Source: Micromonospora globbae (GTDB lineage: Bacteria > Actinomycetota > Actinomycetes > Mycobacteriales > Micromonosporaceae). From it: DNA of 64,000 bases. Numbering within the stretch: position 1 is the stretch's first letter; the number at the start of each line of letters is the position of its first letter. This document shows, in pieces, positions 18,034 to 28,165 of the stretch. A model generated the notes under the pieces. That model made no database searches and was not told the DNA's origin. It saw only the letters and a program-made list of their open reading frames with translations. The stretch lies in assembly GCF_003610785.1 (NCBI RefSeq), contig NZ_RAQQ01000026.1:27545-91544 (forward strand), read 5' to 3'. Position numbers and translations under genes: made by a program.

Positions 18034-19719
18034 CTACGCCGCGCCGTTGAGCGCGGCGGCCAGGGCGTCGGCGTACGCCGTGTCGGCGGGAGCCCCGCTC
18101 ACGCCGATCCGCCAGGTCCCCCCGGGCAGGTCGCCGACGGGCAGCGTTCGGCCGCCCGGCTGCCAAAGGGGCTGCCAGGCGATGGAGCCACTCGGGCGGT
18201 TGAACCAGCGGTTGTCCTCGCTCCAGGCCGAGCCGGCACGGTAGGCGGCCACCAACGTGGTCGTCTCGTCGGTGGCGAGGGTCCAGGGTGAGAAGCCGGC
18301 CGCGTCGCCGTCCCGGTCGGCGCCCGCGGGATCGGACAGGCGCGGCAGGGTCGAGTCCAGGTTCCAGGCGGCCTCCCAGACCGGCGCGGTGGTCGGGCCG
18401 GTCACGTGCCACAGGAAGTCGACGTCCATCGTGGTCGGCGCGAACCGGAACCGCCAGTCGACCGACACCGGCTCGTCACCGAGCGGAATCCCGGTGAGGC
18501 TCAGGTCCGCCCCGTCCGAGGACACGTTCACGGCCGCGGCGGCGCCCGCCACGTCGGTGGGCCCGAAGGTGCCGACCGCGAGGTAGGGCGCCGTGGACCG
18601 GAACGACGAGTCGGTCACCGGCCGGTACGCGCCGCGGCCGGCGGGATCGACCTCGTAGGAGACCAGCCGCGTCTGGGGCGCGGTCTGGACGACCGCCCGG
18701 TAGTACGGGGTGGTGACGACACGTCCGCGGGTCACCACCGGCGTACGCCAGTGCAGCGGCGCCAGCCAGAGCCCGCCCTGACCCCAGCCGGCGCCCGTCA
18801 CGTACCACTGGCCGCCGCCGGTGTCGTCCTTGACCACCTCGGCGGCGTGCGCCTCGATCCGGCCGGCCGCCTGGTCGACGGTGAAGTGGAACGGGTCGTC
18901 GCTGCGGTACACGCGGGTGTCCTGGTAGCCGCTCTCGCAGCAGACGAAGAGGTACCAGGAGCCGCCGTGGCGCACCACGAACGGGGACTCGGTGGGCCCG
19001 CCGAACGTCCCCGTGGCCGGGTGCTCGAACGCCGTCCGCCGCTCGCTCCAGTGCACGAGGTCGCGGCTCGTGCGGTACGCGACGATGTGGTGGCCGCCGG
19101 CGGGCGTGCTGGTGGCGGTGTAGTACATCACCCACCGGTCGCCGACCCGGGTCACCATCGGGTCCCGGCCGTCGAAGCCGTCGGTGAACAGCGGGTTGTC
19201 CGGGTGCCGGGTCCAGGTCACGAGGTCCCGGGACGTGGCGAGGTGCATGCGGTACGCCTCGTGGTCCGGCGTGCCGCCGGCGTAGAACATGTAGTAGGTG
19301 CCGCCGTGGAACAGCACGTACGGCGCCCAGATGTGGGTCTCCCCCGCGCTCGGGTCGGCCTCCAGGGCGAACGGCTGCTTCGTCCACGGGCCGCGGGGCG
19401 ACGGCGCCGTGGCGTGGCCGAAGAACCGCTCGTCCAGCGGCTGGGCCGGCTCGGCGTGGGTGATCGCGAAGACGTGCCACAGGCCCGTCGCGCGGTCACG
19501 CACCAGGGTGTGGTCGTTGTAGTACCAGCGTTCGTTCTCGCCCTGGCCGGGGTCGTAGACGTTGACGAACTCGCCGGCGCTGACCTCGACGGACCGGTTC
19601 TCGTACGGCTGGTTGTCCACCACGTCGGCGGCGCGGGCCGGCGCCGGCACGGCGACCAGCCCGAGGGTGAGGGCGAGCAGCGCGCCGAGGCGGCCGGCTC
19701 GCGACGGTGGGCGCGGCAT
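18034..19719 (-). CDS. Secreted GH43/GH32-like glycoside hydrolase
   Basis: 561 residues; ATG 19719 follows GGAGGAA. The signal peptide ends around VPAPARA (residue 28). Residues ~55-350 are five-bladed-propeller-like, with repeated SRDLVTWTRHPDNPLF, GDRWVMYYTATS and GGSWYLFVCCES strands and acidic residues in NDHTLVRD, FDGRDPMV and GGPTESPFV, the places expected for a GH43/GH32-clan acid triad. A C-terminal jelly-roll-like domain follows. Last gene of the leftward run after the ABC importer, separated by a long hairpin. Substrate not determinable; context suggests an arabinofuranose glycan. A relation to GH183 cannot be excluded but the visible motifs look like GH43. Confidence 0.68.
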   Translation of the reverse strand: MPRPPSRAGRLGALLALTLGLVAVPAPARAADVVDNQPYENRSVEVSAGEFVNVYDPGQGENERWYYNDHTLVRDRATGLWHVFAITHAEPAQPLDERFFGHATAPSPRGPWTKQPFALEADPSAGETHIWAPYVLFHGGTYYMFYAGGTPDHEAYRMHLATSRDLVTWTRHPDNPLFTDGFDGRDPMVTRVGDRWVMYYTATSTPAGGHHIVAYRTSRDLVHWSERRTAFEHPATGTFGGPTESPFVVRHGGSWYLFVCCESGYQDTRVYRSDDPFHFTVDQAAGRIEAHAAEVVKDDTGGGQWYVTGAGWGQGGLWLAPLHWRTPVVTRGRVVTTPYYRAVVQTAPQTRLVSYEVDPAGRGAYRPVTDSSFRSTAPYLAVGTFGPTDVAGAAAAVNVSSDGADLSLTGIPLGDEPVSVDWRFRFAPTTMDVDFLWHVTGPTTAPVWEAAWNLDSTLPRLSDPAGADRDGDAAGFSPWTLATDETTTLVAAYRAGSAWSEDNRWFNRPSGSIAWQPLWQPGGRTLPVGDLPGGTWRIGVSGAPADTAYADALAAALNGAA

Positions 19720-19751
19720 GGGTTCCTCCAGTGCTCGACGGGGGTCGTGGG

Positions 19752-19798
19752 CCGGTGCGGGTTCCGCCGCCTGCCTCCGGCGGCGGACCCCGCACCGG
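19752..19798 (-). terminator. Long hairpin between SBP gene and GH43-like gene
   Basis: 20-bp arms (19752-19771, 19779-19798) with one mismatch and a 7-nt loop, 50 nt after the binding-protein stop. It could terminate, or partly terminate and stabilise the binding-protein mRNA so that it is made in excess. Confidence 0.75.
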
Positions 19799-19847
19799 GG
19801 CCGGGCGTGCGGGGCGGGCCGCGCCCGGCGGGGCACGGCCCGGCGCA

Positions 19848-20852
19848 CTACTGCTTTCCGCCGAGCGTGGTGTACGCCTCGGCCGCGTTCTCCTTGGTGA
19901 TCTGCATGGTGCCGAGCGTGGTGGTCTTCGGGACGTCGGTGGCGCAGTCGACGAGGATCTTCTTGGCCATGTCGATGGCCTCACGCCCGCCCGTCGGGTA
20001 CTGGAACGTCGCCTGCAGCCGCCCCTGCTCGACGGCCTTGATGCCGCCGGACGGCACGGGCAGGGCGTCGATGCCGGTGAACTTGATGGTGCTCTCCTTG
20101 CCGGCGGCCTTCGCCGCGAGGTACGCGCCCTCGGCCATCGGGTCGTTGTGGGCGTACACGGCGTCGATGTCGGGCTGCGCCTTGAGCATCGCGTCCATGA
20201 CGCTCTGGCCCTTCTCCCGCAGCCACTCGGCGGTCTGGCTGGCCACGATCTCGATCTTCGGGTTGCTCGCGATGCCCTCCCGGAAGCCCTGGGCGCGCTC
20301 GGCCGCCGGGGTGGAGCCCGGCAGGCCGGAGATCTCGACGACCTTGCCGCCCTGCGGCAGCAGCGTCTTGGCGTAGTACTCGCCCGCCGCGCGCCCGATG
20401 GCGACGTTGTCGCCGCCGATGAAGGCGGTGTACGCGTCGCCCTCCACCTTGCGGTCCAGCACGATGACCGGGATCCCCTGGTCGTACGCCTTCTTGACGA
20501 CCGCGGTGAGCGGCTTCGCCTCGTTCGGCGAGATGATCAGCAGGTCGATGCCCTGGGAGAGGAAGTTCTCCACGTCGGCGACCTGCTTGCTGTTGTCCTG
20601 GGCCGCGTCCGAGACGACCACCTTGAACCCGGGCACGTCCTTCGCCGCGTTGGTGACGTCGTCGTTCATGACCTGCCGGTACGGTTCGGCGTTGTTGGCC
20701 TGCGACATGCCGATGAGGAAGTCCTTGCCGCTGCCGCACTTCGCCGAGGCGTCGGTGCCGCTGCCGGGTTCGTCCTTCTCGATGCTGCACGCCGAGGTGG
20801 TGGCGAGCACGGTGAGCGCCAGGATGGCGACCGCTCTCCGGGCGTAACGCAT
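19848..20852 (-). CDS. Sugar ABC transporter substrate-binding lipoprotein (RbsB type)
   Basis: 334 residues. Signal peptide with lipobox-like T-T-S-A-C (Cys near residue 22). The periplasmic-binding fold of the ribose/galactose class follows: FLIGMSQANNAEPYRQVMND, SQGIDLLIISPNEAKPLTAV, PVIVLDRKVEGDAYTAFIGG and AVYAHNDPMAEGAYLAAKAA. Third gene of an ATPase-permease-binding protein set; GGAGGACACC precedes the ATG. In this locus it should capture the monosaccharide or small oligosaccharide released by the GH172 and GH116 enzymes. The pentose-type class (RbsB/XylF/ChvE) fits D-arabinose. Confidence 0.9.
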   Translation of the reverse strand: MRYARRAVAILALTVLATTSACSIEKDEPGSGTDASAKCGSGKDFLIGMSQANNAEPYRQVMNDDVTNAAKDVPGFKVVVSDAAQDNSKQVADVENFLSQGIDLLIISPNEAKPLTAVVKKAYDQGIPVIVLDRKVEGDAYTAFIGGDNVAIGRAAGEYYAKTLLPQGGKVVEISGLPGSTPAAERAQGFREGIASNPKIEIVASQTAEWLREKGQSVMDAMLKAQPDIDAVYAHNDPMAEGAYLAAKAAGKESTIKFTGIDALPVPSGGIKAVEQGRLQATFQYPTGGREAIDMAKKILVDCATDVPKTTTLGTMQITKENAAEAYTTLGGKQ

Positions 20853-20878
20853 GGTGTCCTCCGGGTTGGTGGTGGGGG

Positions 20879-21936
20879 TCAGGCGATGCGGGGGCGGAGC
20901 TTCTGCAACGCGGCGGCAGCGACGATGACCAGTCCCTTGACGACCAGCTGCACGTTCGCGTCGATGTTGTTGAGGGCGAGGATGTTGTTGAGGATCCCGA
21001 GCAGCAGCGCGCCGGCGATGGTGCCGCCCATCGACCCGCTGCCGCCGGCGAGGCTCGTCCCGCCGATGACCACGGCCGCGATCGCGTCCAGCTCGTAGCC
21101 GGCGCCGTCGTTCGGGCTGCCCTGGTTGAGCTGCCCGGCGTGGATGATCCCGGCCAGCGCGGCGAGCAGGCCGGAGATGGCGAAGACGGTGATCCGGACC
21201 CGGCGGACCGGCACGCCGGAGAGCCGGGCGGCCTTCTCGTTGCCGCCGATGGCGTACACGTGCCGGGCGAAGGCCGTGCTGCGCAGCACGAGGAGGGCAC
21301 CGACCCCGATGGCGAGGAACAGGACGGCCGGCACCGGCAGCACCCCGTTGATCGACCCGCTCAGCAGCGAGAACGCCTCGGGGGCCTCCTGCGGCCCGTC
21401 GCCGTACGCGATGGGGATGCCGAGCCCGCCGGACCACATCCGGGCGATGCCGCGTGCCGCCTGGAGGCCGGCGAGGGTCACGATGAACGACTGGATGCCG
21501 AGCCGGGCGACGATCGCCCCCTGGGTGGCGCCGAAGGCGGTGCCGATGAACAGCACGATGAGCACCGTCGGCAGGATGCCCAGGCCGCTGTTCACCATCA
21601 GCGTGGCCGACCCCACGGCGGCCAGCCCGAGCACCGCGCCGACCGAGAGGTCGATCCCCCCGATCAGGATGACGAACGTCATGCCGACCGCGATGATGCC
21701 GATCTCCGAGACCGCGCGGACGATGTTCGCGAGGTTGCCGGAGCTGAGGAAGACGTTCTCGCCGTTGCGGACGGGCGACACCGCGATGGCGATCAGGAAC
21801 ACGGCCACCAGGCCGAACAGGCTCTGGAACCGGAAGAAGCTGTCGACGATCGCGTGCCGGTCCCGGGGCAGCCGGAGCGGGCGCCGGGGTGGCGTCTCCG
21901 GCGGCGCCTCGGCGACGGCGGTGGGGTTGGGCGGGT

Positions 21937-21940
<4 letters not shown>
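20879..21940 (-). CDS. Sugar ABC transporter permease (RbsC type)
   Basis: 353 residues. Cytoplasmic proline-rich N-terminus, then about ten membrane segments. The EAA-like region and GGIDLSVGAVLGLAAVGSA are typical of the ribose/xylose/galactose permease family, as is AVVIGGTSLAGGSGSMGGTI. Its ATG overlaps the stop of the ATPase gene by 4 bp; the binding protein starts 26 bp beyond its stop. It forms the homodimeric channel of the importer. Confidence 0.92.
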
Positions 21941-23475
<1,535 letters not shown>

Positions 23476-23519
23476 GCGGCACCTCGTGGGGCTCGTGCGG
23501 GATCTGCTGCGGTCGGGGG

Positions 23520-23557
23520 CGGTGTCGCCGGGCCCGGGGGCGGGCCCGGCGACACCG
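23520..23557 (-). terminator. Terminator-like hairpin between GH172 and the ABC genes
   Basis: Perfect 16-bp stem (23520-23535, 23542-23557), 6-nt loop, 6 nt after the GH172 stop. Partial read-through would be needed if the transporter has no own promoter. Confidence 0.75.
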
Positions 23558-23563
23558 TGCCGG

Positions 23564-26500
23564 TCACGAGGTGAGCTGCGCCTCGACGTAGTCGAGGCCG
23601 GCCAGGTACCCGACGGACGCCGGGGCCTTGCCGGTCACCGTGAGGGTGAGCGTGTGCGCGCCCGCCGTCAGGTCCCGCTGGCCGTAGTCCAGCGGCTCGC
23701 TGACGACCACCTCCGGCGAGTGGTACGCGTCGAAGGGGTCACCGATCGGGGTGCCGTCGATCGCCACCGTGTTGACGCCGTAGTCCCGGGCGAGCGTCTG
23801 CACCAGGCGCAACCGGTAGGTGCCGGTCGTGGGGACCGTGAACGACACCGTGACGCTGCGGCCCGGCGCGTCGGGCCGGAACCACAGTTGCGCGCCCTGG
23901 GACCAGTGGATGCCGCAGCAGTCCCCCTGCACCTCGGCCGGCGCGTCGGCGCTGACGGCGGGCAGGAGCGACTCGGCCTCGATCCGCAGCGTGGTGCCGG
24001 TCCTCGCGGAGGCGACCGCCGAGTACGCGCCGGCGTTGCCCGCCGCGTCCACGGCGCGGACCCGGTAGTACCAGGTCTCGCGCAGGCCCAGCCCGGAGTG
24101 CGTGAAGCTGGTCCGGGTCGTGGTGCCCACACGGTTGCCCGGGCCCGGCGTGAAGCCGGCCTGCCGGGAGGCGTACACCTCGTAGTGCGGGGCGTACACG
24201 TCGTCGCTCGCCGGCTCCCAGGACAGCGTCACGGCGTTGGTGGTTCCGCTGGTGGCGGTGAGACCGGTGACCGGGCTCGGTCGGGTGTGGTCGGTGAACG
24301 GGGTGACCAGGCTGAGCGCCGCGTACCGGGCGGCGGACCAGGCCGGCGCGCCGTCGGTGGGCGTCAGGGTGACGGTCACCGCCGACCGGCCCGCGGTGAG
24401 CGCGGCCGGGAGCCGGTACTCGTCCTCCAGCCACCGGTGGGTGCCGTTGGCCAGGGGCTGGGTCCAGGTGCCGGCGTCACGCCCGTCGACCCGGACGGCC
24501 ACCGACTGGTACCCGGCCGACTGGTCGCCGATCCGGCGCAGGACCGCACCGTGGTTGTCCGCGTCGAGGGCGACCCGGAACCGGATCGGGGTGGTGGAGG
24601 CCCGGGTGTCGTCGGTGACGGGCCGGGGGGCGCCGTCGTCGCCCTCGAAGGTCGCCGTGAGCACCTGCCGCTCGCCGCCGGAGGCGTACGCGTGCGCGGC
24701 CTCGCTGGCGGCGTCGCCCACGTCGACCGTGTCCGTCCAGCGCTGCGCGACGGTGTCCTGCCCGTACCAGTACGCGGTGGAGCCGTACCGGGCCGGGTCC
24801 TGGTCGCCCGGGCCGTGCTCGATGCCGAACCGCAGGGCCGTGCCGAACGCCACCGAGTCGGCGAGCATGAGCCGGTACGCGCCCGTGCAGTCGTACCGGC
24901 AGCCGTAGTCGGCGACCTCGTGGGCCGGGTTGCCGTTGGTGGGTGCCGAGAAGGTGCCGTGGTTGAAGTACCAGCCGCTCTCGTAGAAGTCCTCGGTCCC
25001 GGTGCCGTGGATGCTCGGGCTCTGCGCGCCGTCGACGTAGACCCGCTCGTCGCCCTCCAGGTAGTTGCGCTGGTTGCCGGAGGGGATGTGCCCCTCCATG
25101 GTGTGGGTGACCCCCACGAACTTGCCGCGCCCGGCCACGTCGAGGAAGAGGTGGTCGGCGCCGGGCACGGTGTCCGCGCTGGTCGCCGTGGCGCGGAAGT
25201 AGCCGGCGTCACCGGTGGGGCGCAACGCCGGAGCCCAGCGGGCGGACCGGGCGGTCGTCACGGTGGCCACCGACGGCGCGATGGGGACGTCGGAGCCGTT
25301 GCGCAGCTCGACCGTCCAGCGGGACCGGTAGGGCATCGGCCACCAGGACGACAGCGTGCTGGTCGCCGGGTCGACGCCGAACATCAGCGACCGCACCGGG
25401 TGCAGCCCGAGGCCGGTGCCGAAGAACTCGCCGAGCGGGGCGTCCACGGTGGTCCGTCCGTCGAACGTGATGCGCAGGCGGGTCTGCCGCAGCACCGCGT
25501 CGGACGCGGCGACGGCCGCCTTGCGCTCGGCGTCCGCCGGGTAGGACAGGGTGTTGCTGCCCTGCCAGTTCTGGGCGGTGATCCGGTAGGCGTGTGCGGC
25601 CTCGGCGTCGGCGTGCGCGGGGCCGACGTCGACGGTGTCGGTGCGCCTGGCCGTGCCGGAGACGATGCTGTCGACCCAGTAGGTGAACTCGTTGAAGTCC
25701 AGGTCGGAGGAGACGAACTCGTTGGTGACGGTCAGCGTGGACTTGCCGGCCGTGGCGCTGGCCGGCAGTTCGACGGTCTGGTCCAGCCAGGTGCCGAACG
25801 GCACCGGGTCGTTGGCCGGCCACTCGGCGACCGGTACGCCGTCCACGAGGATCCGCGCCCGCTGGTGACCGATGTGCGGGTCGAGCCGGCGGGTGAGCCG
25901 GACGCCGGTGTTGGCCGGGTCGACCGTCACGGTGAACCGGCTGCTGCCGCCGGGGCCGAAGGCGCGCCCGTCGTCGGCGATCGGCTGGGGTGCGCCGACG
26001 AGCTGCGGCATGCGCAGCGTGAGGGCCGTGATGGCGCCGGGGCCCACGCCGCTGGCGAGGGTCGTGCGGCCGCCGGCCGGTACGGAGAAGGGGCGTTCGA
26101 CGGTGGTCGCGCCCGGCTGCGCGGGCTTGGGATCCCGGGTGCCGGCGGCCTTCAGCCGCTCGACGACGTCGAGGGCCTTGTCCGACGGGTCGAAGGTGCG
26201 CACGCCCTCGGCGCTGGTGAACTTCCGGTAGGTGACGTGGTAGAAGACCGGGTTCTTCTCCGTCACGACCCGCATGGAGCCGCGGTACGTCATGGGCGCC
26301 TTGATGTAGACGCCGCCGGAGCTCTGGGCCGCGTTGGCGACGACCGGGTAGACGAACGGGGCGCCGAGCTTGCCGTCCACGACGTCCTGGAGCCGGGCGT
26401 CGAGCACGGTCCGGCCGTCGAGGACGACCTTGATGGTGCCGGTGGCCGAGACGTTGCCCTCGTCGCGGGTGAACCAGATGGAGTCGATCTCGCCGGCGCC

Positions 26501-26815
26501 GGTGGCCTCGGCGAGGACGCACCCCTCCGCGGTGGTGCGCAGGCAGGAGTACCGGCCGGAGAAGCCGTCGTCGTTGCCGCCGGTGCGGTCGAAGCTGGAG
26601 AACTGGTAGGCCCGGGAGCCGTCGGTGAGTTCCGGGAGCCGGTCGAGCCGGCGGTAGACGTCCCAGCCGACGGGACCGTTCGTGGTCGAGCCGGTGGCGG
26701 CCGCGGCTGGTCCGGGGAGACCGACCAGGGCGCCGCCGGCGACGAGCGTCGCCGTGGCCGCGGCGGCGAGCAGCCGGCGGCCGGGGGTACGTGGTGCGCG
26801 GGTGGTGGGTGTCAT
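23564..26815 (-). CDS. Secreted GH172 (DUF2961) enzyme with FnIII and CBM-like modules
   Basis: 1083 residues. Signal peptide 1-40 with a twin-arginine-like GRRLLAAA. The DUF2961/GH172 region starts at YQFSSFDRTGGNDDGFSGRY and includes GAGEIDSIWFTRDEGN, SMRVVTEKNPVFYHVTYRKF and the hallmark SIHGTGTEDFYESGWYFN (Glu608 at 24992-24994). Two related jelly-roll modules lie before and after this hallmark (near residues 290-370 and 740-830). An FnIII module (about 845-945) and a CBM6-like C-terminal module follow. GH172 members act on alpha-D-fructofuranosides/difructose dianhydride or are exo-alpha-D-arabinofuranosidases. Neighbouring GH116, isomerase and kinase favour D-arabinofuranose. First gene behind the leftward promoter. 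Confidence 0.82.
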   Translation of the reverse strand: MTPTTRAPRTPGRRLLAAAATATLVAGGALVGLPGPAAAATGSTTNGPVGWDVYRRLDRLPELTDGSRAYQFSSFDRTGGNDDGFSGRYSCLRTTAEGCVLAEATGAGEIDSIWFTRDEGNVSATGTIKVVLDGRTVLDARLQDVVDGKLGAPFVYPVVANAAQSSGGVYIKAPMTYRGSMRVVTEKNPVFYHVTYRKFTSAEGVRTFDPSDKALDVVERLKAAGTRDPKPAQPGATTVERPFSVPAGGRTTLASGVGPGAITALTLRMPQLVGAPQPIADDGRAFGPGGSSRFTVTVDPANTGVRLTRRLDPHIGHQRARILVDGVPVAEWPANDPVPFGTWLDQTVELPASATAGKSTLTVTNEFVSSDLDFNEFTYWVDSIVSGTARRTDTVDVGPAHADAEAAHAYRITAQNWQGSNTLSYPADAERKAAVAASDAVLRQTRLRITFDGRTTVDAPLGEFFGTGLGLHPVRSLMFGVDPATSTLSSWWPMPYRSRWTVELRNGSDVPIAPSVATVTTARSARWAPALRPTGDAGYFRATATSADTVPGADHLFLDVAGRGKFVGVTHTMEGHIPSGNQRNYLEGDERVYVDGAQSPSIHGTGTEDFYESGWYFNHGTFSAPTNGNPAHEVADYGCRYDCTGAYRLMLADSVAFGTALRFGIEHGPGDQDPARYGSTAYWYGQDTVAQRWTDTVDVGDAASEAAHAYASGGERQVLTATFEGDDGAPRPVTDDTRASTTPIRFRVALDADNHGAVLRRIGDQSAGYQSVAVRVDGRDAGTWTQPLANGTHRWLEDEYRLPAALTAGRSAVTVTLTPTDGAPAWSAARYAALSLVTPFTDHTRPSPVTGLTATSGTTNAVTLSWEPASDDVYAPHYEVYASRQAGFTPGPGNRVGTTTRTSFTHSGLGLRETWYYRVRAVDAAGNAGAYSAVASARTGTTLRIEAESLLPAVSADAPAEVQGDCCGIHWSQGAQLWFRPDAPGRSVTVSFTVPTTGTYRLRLVQTLARDYGVNTVAIDGTPIGDPFDAYHSPEVVVSEPLDYGQRDLTAGAHTLTLTVTGKAPASVGYLAGLDYVEAQLTS

Positions 26816-26865
26816 GAATCGCCTTCCACATCGGTGGGTGGGGCGGGTCAGGTGCGGCAGGGCAA

Positions 26866-26877
26866 GGAATCGATTTC
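26866..26877. promoter_or_regulatory. LacI-type operator O1 (GGAATCGATTTC)
   Basis: Near-palindrome AGGAATCGATTTCT (26865-26878), one mismatched pair, centred on CG as LacI-family sites are. It lies about 10-20 nt downstream of the predicted leftward start site. Matches O2 in 10 of 12 positions and O3 in 11 of 12. Confidence 0.75.
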
Positions 26878-26893
26878 TCGCTGCAGTAGCGTC

Positions 26894-26922
26894 AGGGTAG
26901 GCAGACGCCGCGCGGCGGTCAA
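26894..26922 (-). promoter_or_regulatory. Leftward promoter of the GH172/ABC operon
   Basis: On the minus strand TTGACC (26922-26917), a 17-bp spacer, then TACCCT (26899-26894): a good match to the actinomycete housekeeping sigma consensus. Operator O1 follows directly. Confidence 0.7.
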
Positions 26923-26961
26923 TCCTCGACTGTCGATTACGAGGTCGCGGACATCCCGGCG

Positions 26962-26990
26962 TTGACAGCCTCGCAGGCCACTCTTATGGT
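26962..26990 (+). promoter_or_regulatory. Rightward promoter of the COG0523-GH116 operon
   Basis: TTGACA (26962-26967), 17-bp spacer, TATGGT (26985-26990). Predicted start near 26997, with operator O2 about 10 nt downstream. The layout mirrors the leftward promoter. Confidence 0.75.
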
Positions 26991-27006
26991 CCTCGATCAG
27001 AACCGA

Positions 27007-27018
27007 GCAAACGATTTC
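27007..27018. promoter_or_regulatory. LacI-type operator O2 (GCAAACGATTTC)
   Basis: Shares AAnCGATTTCTC with O1. It is also the left part of a separate perfect dyad GCAAACG-N7-CGTTTGC (27007-27027), so two overlapping half-site arrangements are possible. Confidence 0.7.
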
Positions 27019-27068
27019 TCCGTTTGCGAAGAGACGCCGCGACCGCTGCGGCGGGCTGGGAGGCGCCC

Positions 27069-28148
27069 GTGCCCCGACTCGTCGTCCTCACCGGATTCCT
27101 CGGCGCGGGCAAGACCACCACGATGCTGGCCGCCGGGCGGCTGCTCACCCGGCGCGGCGACCGGGTCGCCGTCATCACGAACGACCAGGGCAGCGACCTC
27201 GTCGACACCCGGCTGGCCCGGGAGGCGGTACCCGACGTCGCCGAGGTCACCGGCGGATGCTTCTGCTGCCGGTTCGACGAACTCGCCGACCTCGTGACCG
27301 ACCTGGTCGACGCCGGACGGGTGGACACCGTCCTGGCCGAGGCCGTCGGCAGCTGCACCGACCTGCAGGCGACCGTCGTCCGACCGCTACGCGCCCACTA
27401 CGGGGACCGCCTCGCCCTGGCTCCGCTCACCACCGTCGTCGACCCGGCACGCGTCGGCGCCCTCGACGGCGACCTCGGCTACCTCTTCGACCGCCAGCTC
27501 GCGGAGGCGGACCTCATCGCGGTCAACAAGTCGGACACCCTCCCCCGGGCCGGGCTGGACGCGCTCCTGCACCGGATGCGCCGCGCCCACCCCGACGCCG
27601 ACGTGCTCGGGTACAGCGCGGGCCGGGGCGAGAACCTCGACGACCTCGTGTCGCGATGGACCGGCGCCGGACGCCGGCGGGACGTCGACCTGGAGGTCGA
27701 CTACGACCGGTACGCCGCGGCCGAGGCGCAGCTCAGCTGGCTGAACCAGGTCTGGCAGGTCACGGCCGACGGCGGGTTCCCGGCGCGGCGCTGGGCGCAC
27801 GTCGCGCTCGACTCGCTCTCCGCCGCCTGCGCGCGGCGCGGTGACGTCATCGGTCACGCCAAACTCGCCGTCCAGTCACCCGCCGGGCTGGTCCGCATGA
27901 GCGTCGTGGCCGCCGGTGACCCGCCGACGCACGAACCCGCCGGACCCGAGGAACCACCGGTGGCGAGCGCCACCGTGCTCGTCAACGTCCGCGCCACCTG
28001 CCCACCGGCCGACCTCGAATCGCTGGTCCGGGCGGCCGCGTACACGGCCGACCTGGCCGTCGGCGCCACCGCCCGGCCCGGCCCGGCGCGCGCCTTCGCC
28101 CCGTCCTATCCCCGGCCCGTGCACCGCCTTCCCGCCGCACCGGCATGA
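27069..28148 (+). CDS. COG0523 (CobW/YjiA-type) G3E GTPase, putative metallochaperone
   Basis: 359 residues from GTG 27069, chosen because GGGAGG lies 5-6 nt upstream; a TTG at 27024 is possible but has no such site. Walker A GFLGAGKTTT at residues 8-17, the COG0523 metal motif GGCFCC at about residues 64-69 (C-x-C-C), G4 motif NKSD near 155, then a C-terminal CobW_C domain. These GTPases deliver or insert Zn, Co, Ni or Fe into client enzymes. Its stop is followed 17 nt later by the Tat-exported GH116 gene, in the same transcript behind the same operator. That is unusual for a carbohydrate operon and makes GH116 the likely client. Confidence 0.88.
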   Translation: MPRLVVLTGFLGAGKTTTMLAAGRLLTRRGDRVAVITNDQGSDLVDTRLAREAVPDVAEVTGGCFCCRFDELADLVTDLVDAGRVDTVLAEAVGSCTDLQATVVRPLRAHYGDRLALAPLTTVVDPARVGALDGDLGYLFDRQLAEADLIAVNKSDTLPRAGLDALLHRMRRAHPDADVLGYSAGRGENLDDLVSRWTGAGRRRDVDLEVDYDRYAAAEAQLSWLNQVWQVTADGGFPARRWAHVALDSLSAACARRGDVIGHAKLAVQSPAGLVRMSVVAAGDPPTHEPAGPEEPPVASATVLVNVRATCPPADLESLVRAAAYTADLAVGATARPGPARAFAPSYPRPVHRLPAAPA

Positions 28149-28165
28149 CCCGTCAGGAGCCACGA

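Noticed and set aside
18034..19719. GH183 (endo-D-arabinanase, DUF4185) identity for the propeller protein
   Set aside because: The visible strands look like the GH43/GH32 clan; I cannot see DUF4185-type motifs. A profile search would decide.
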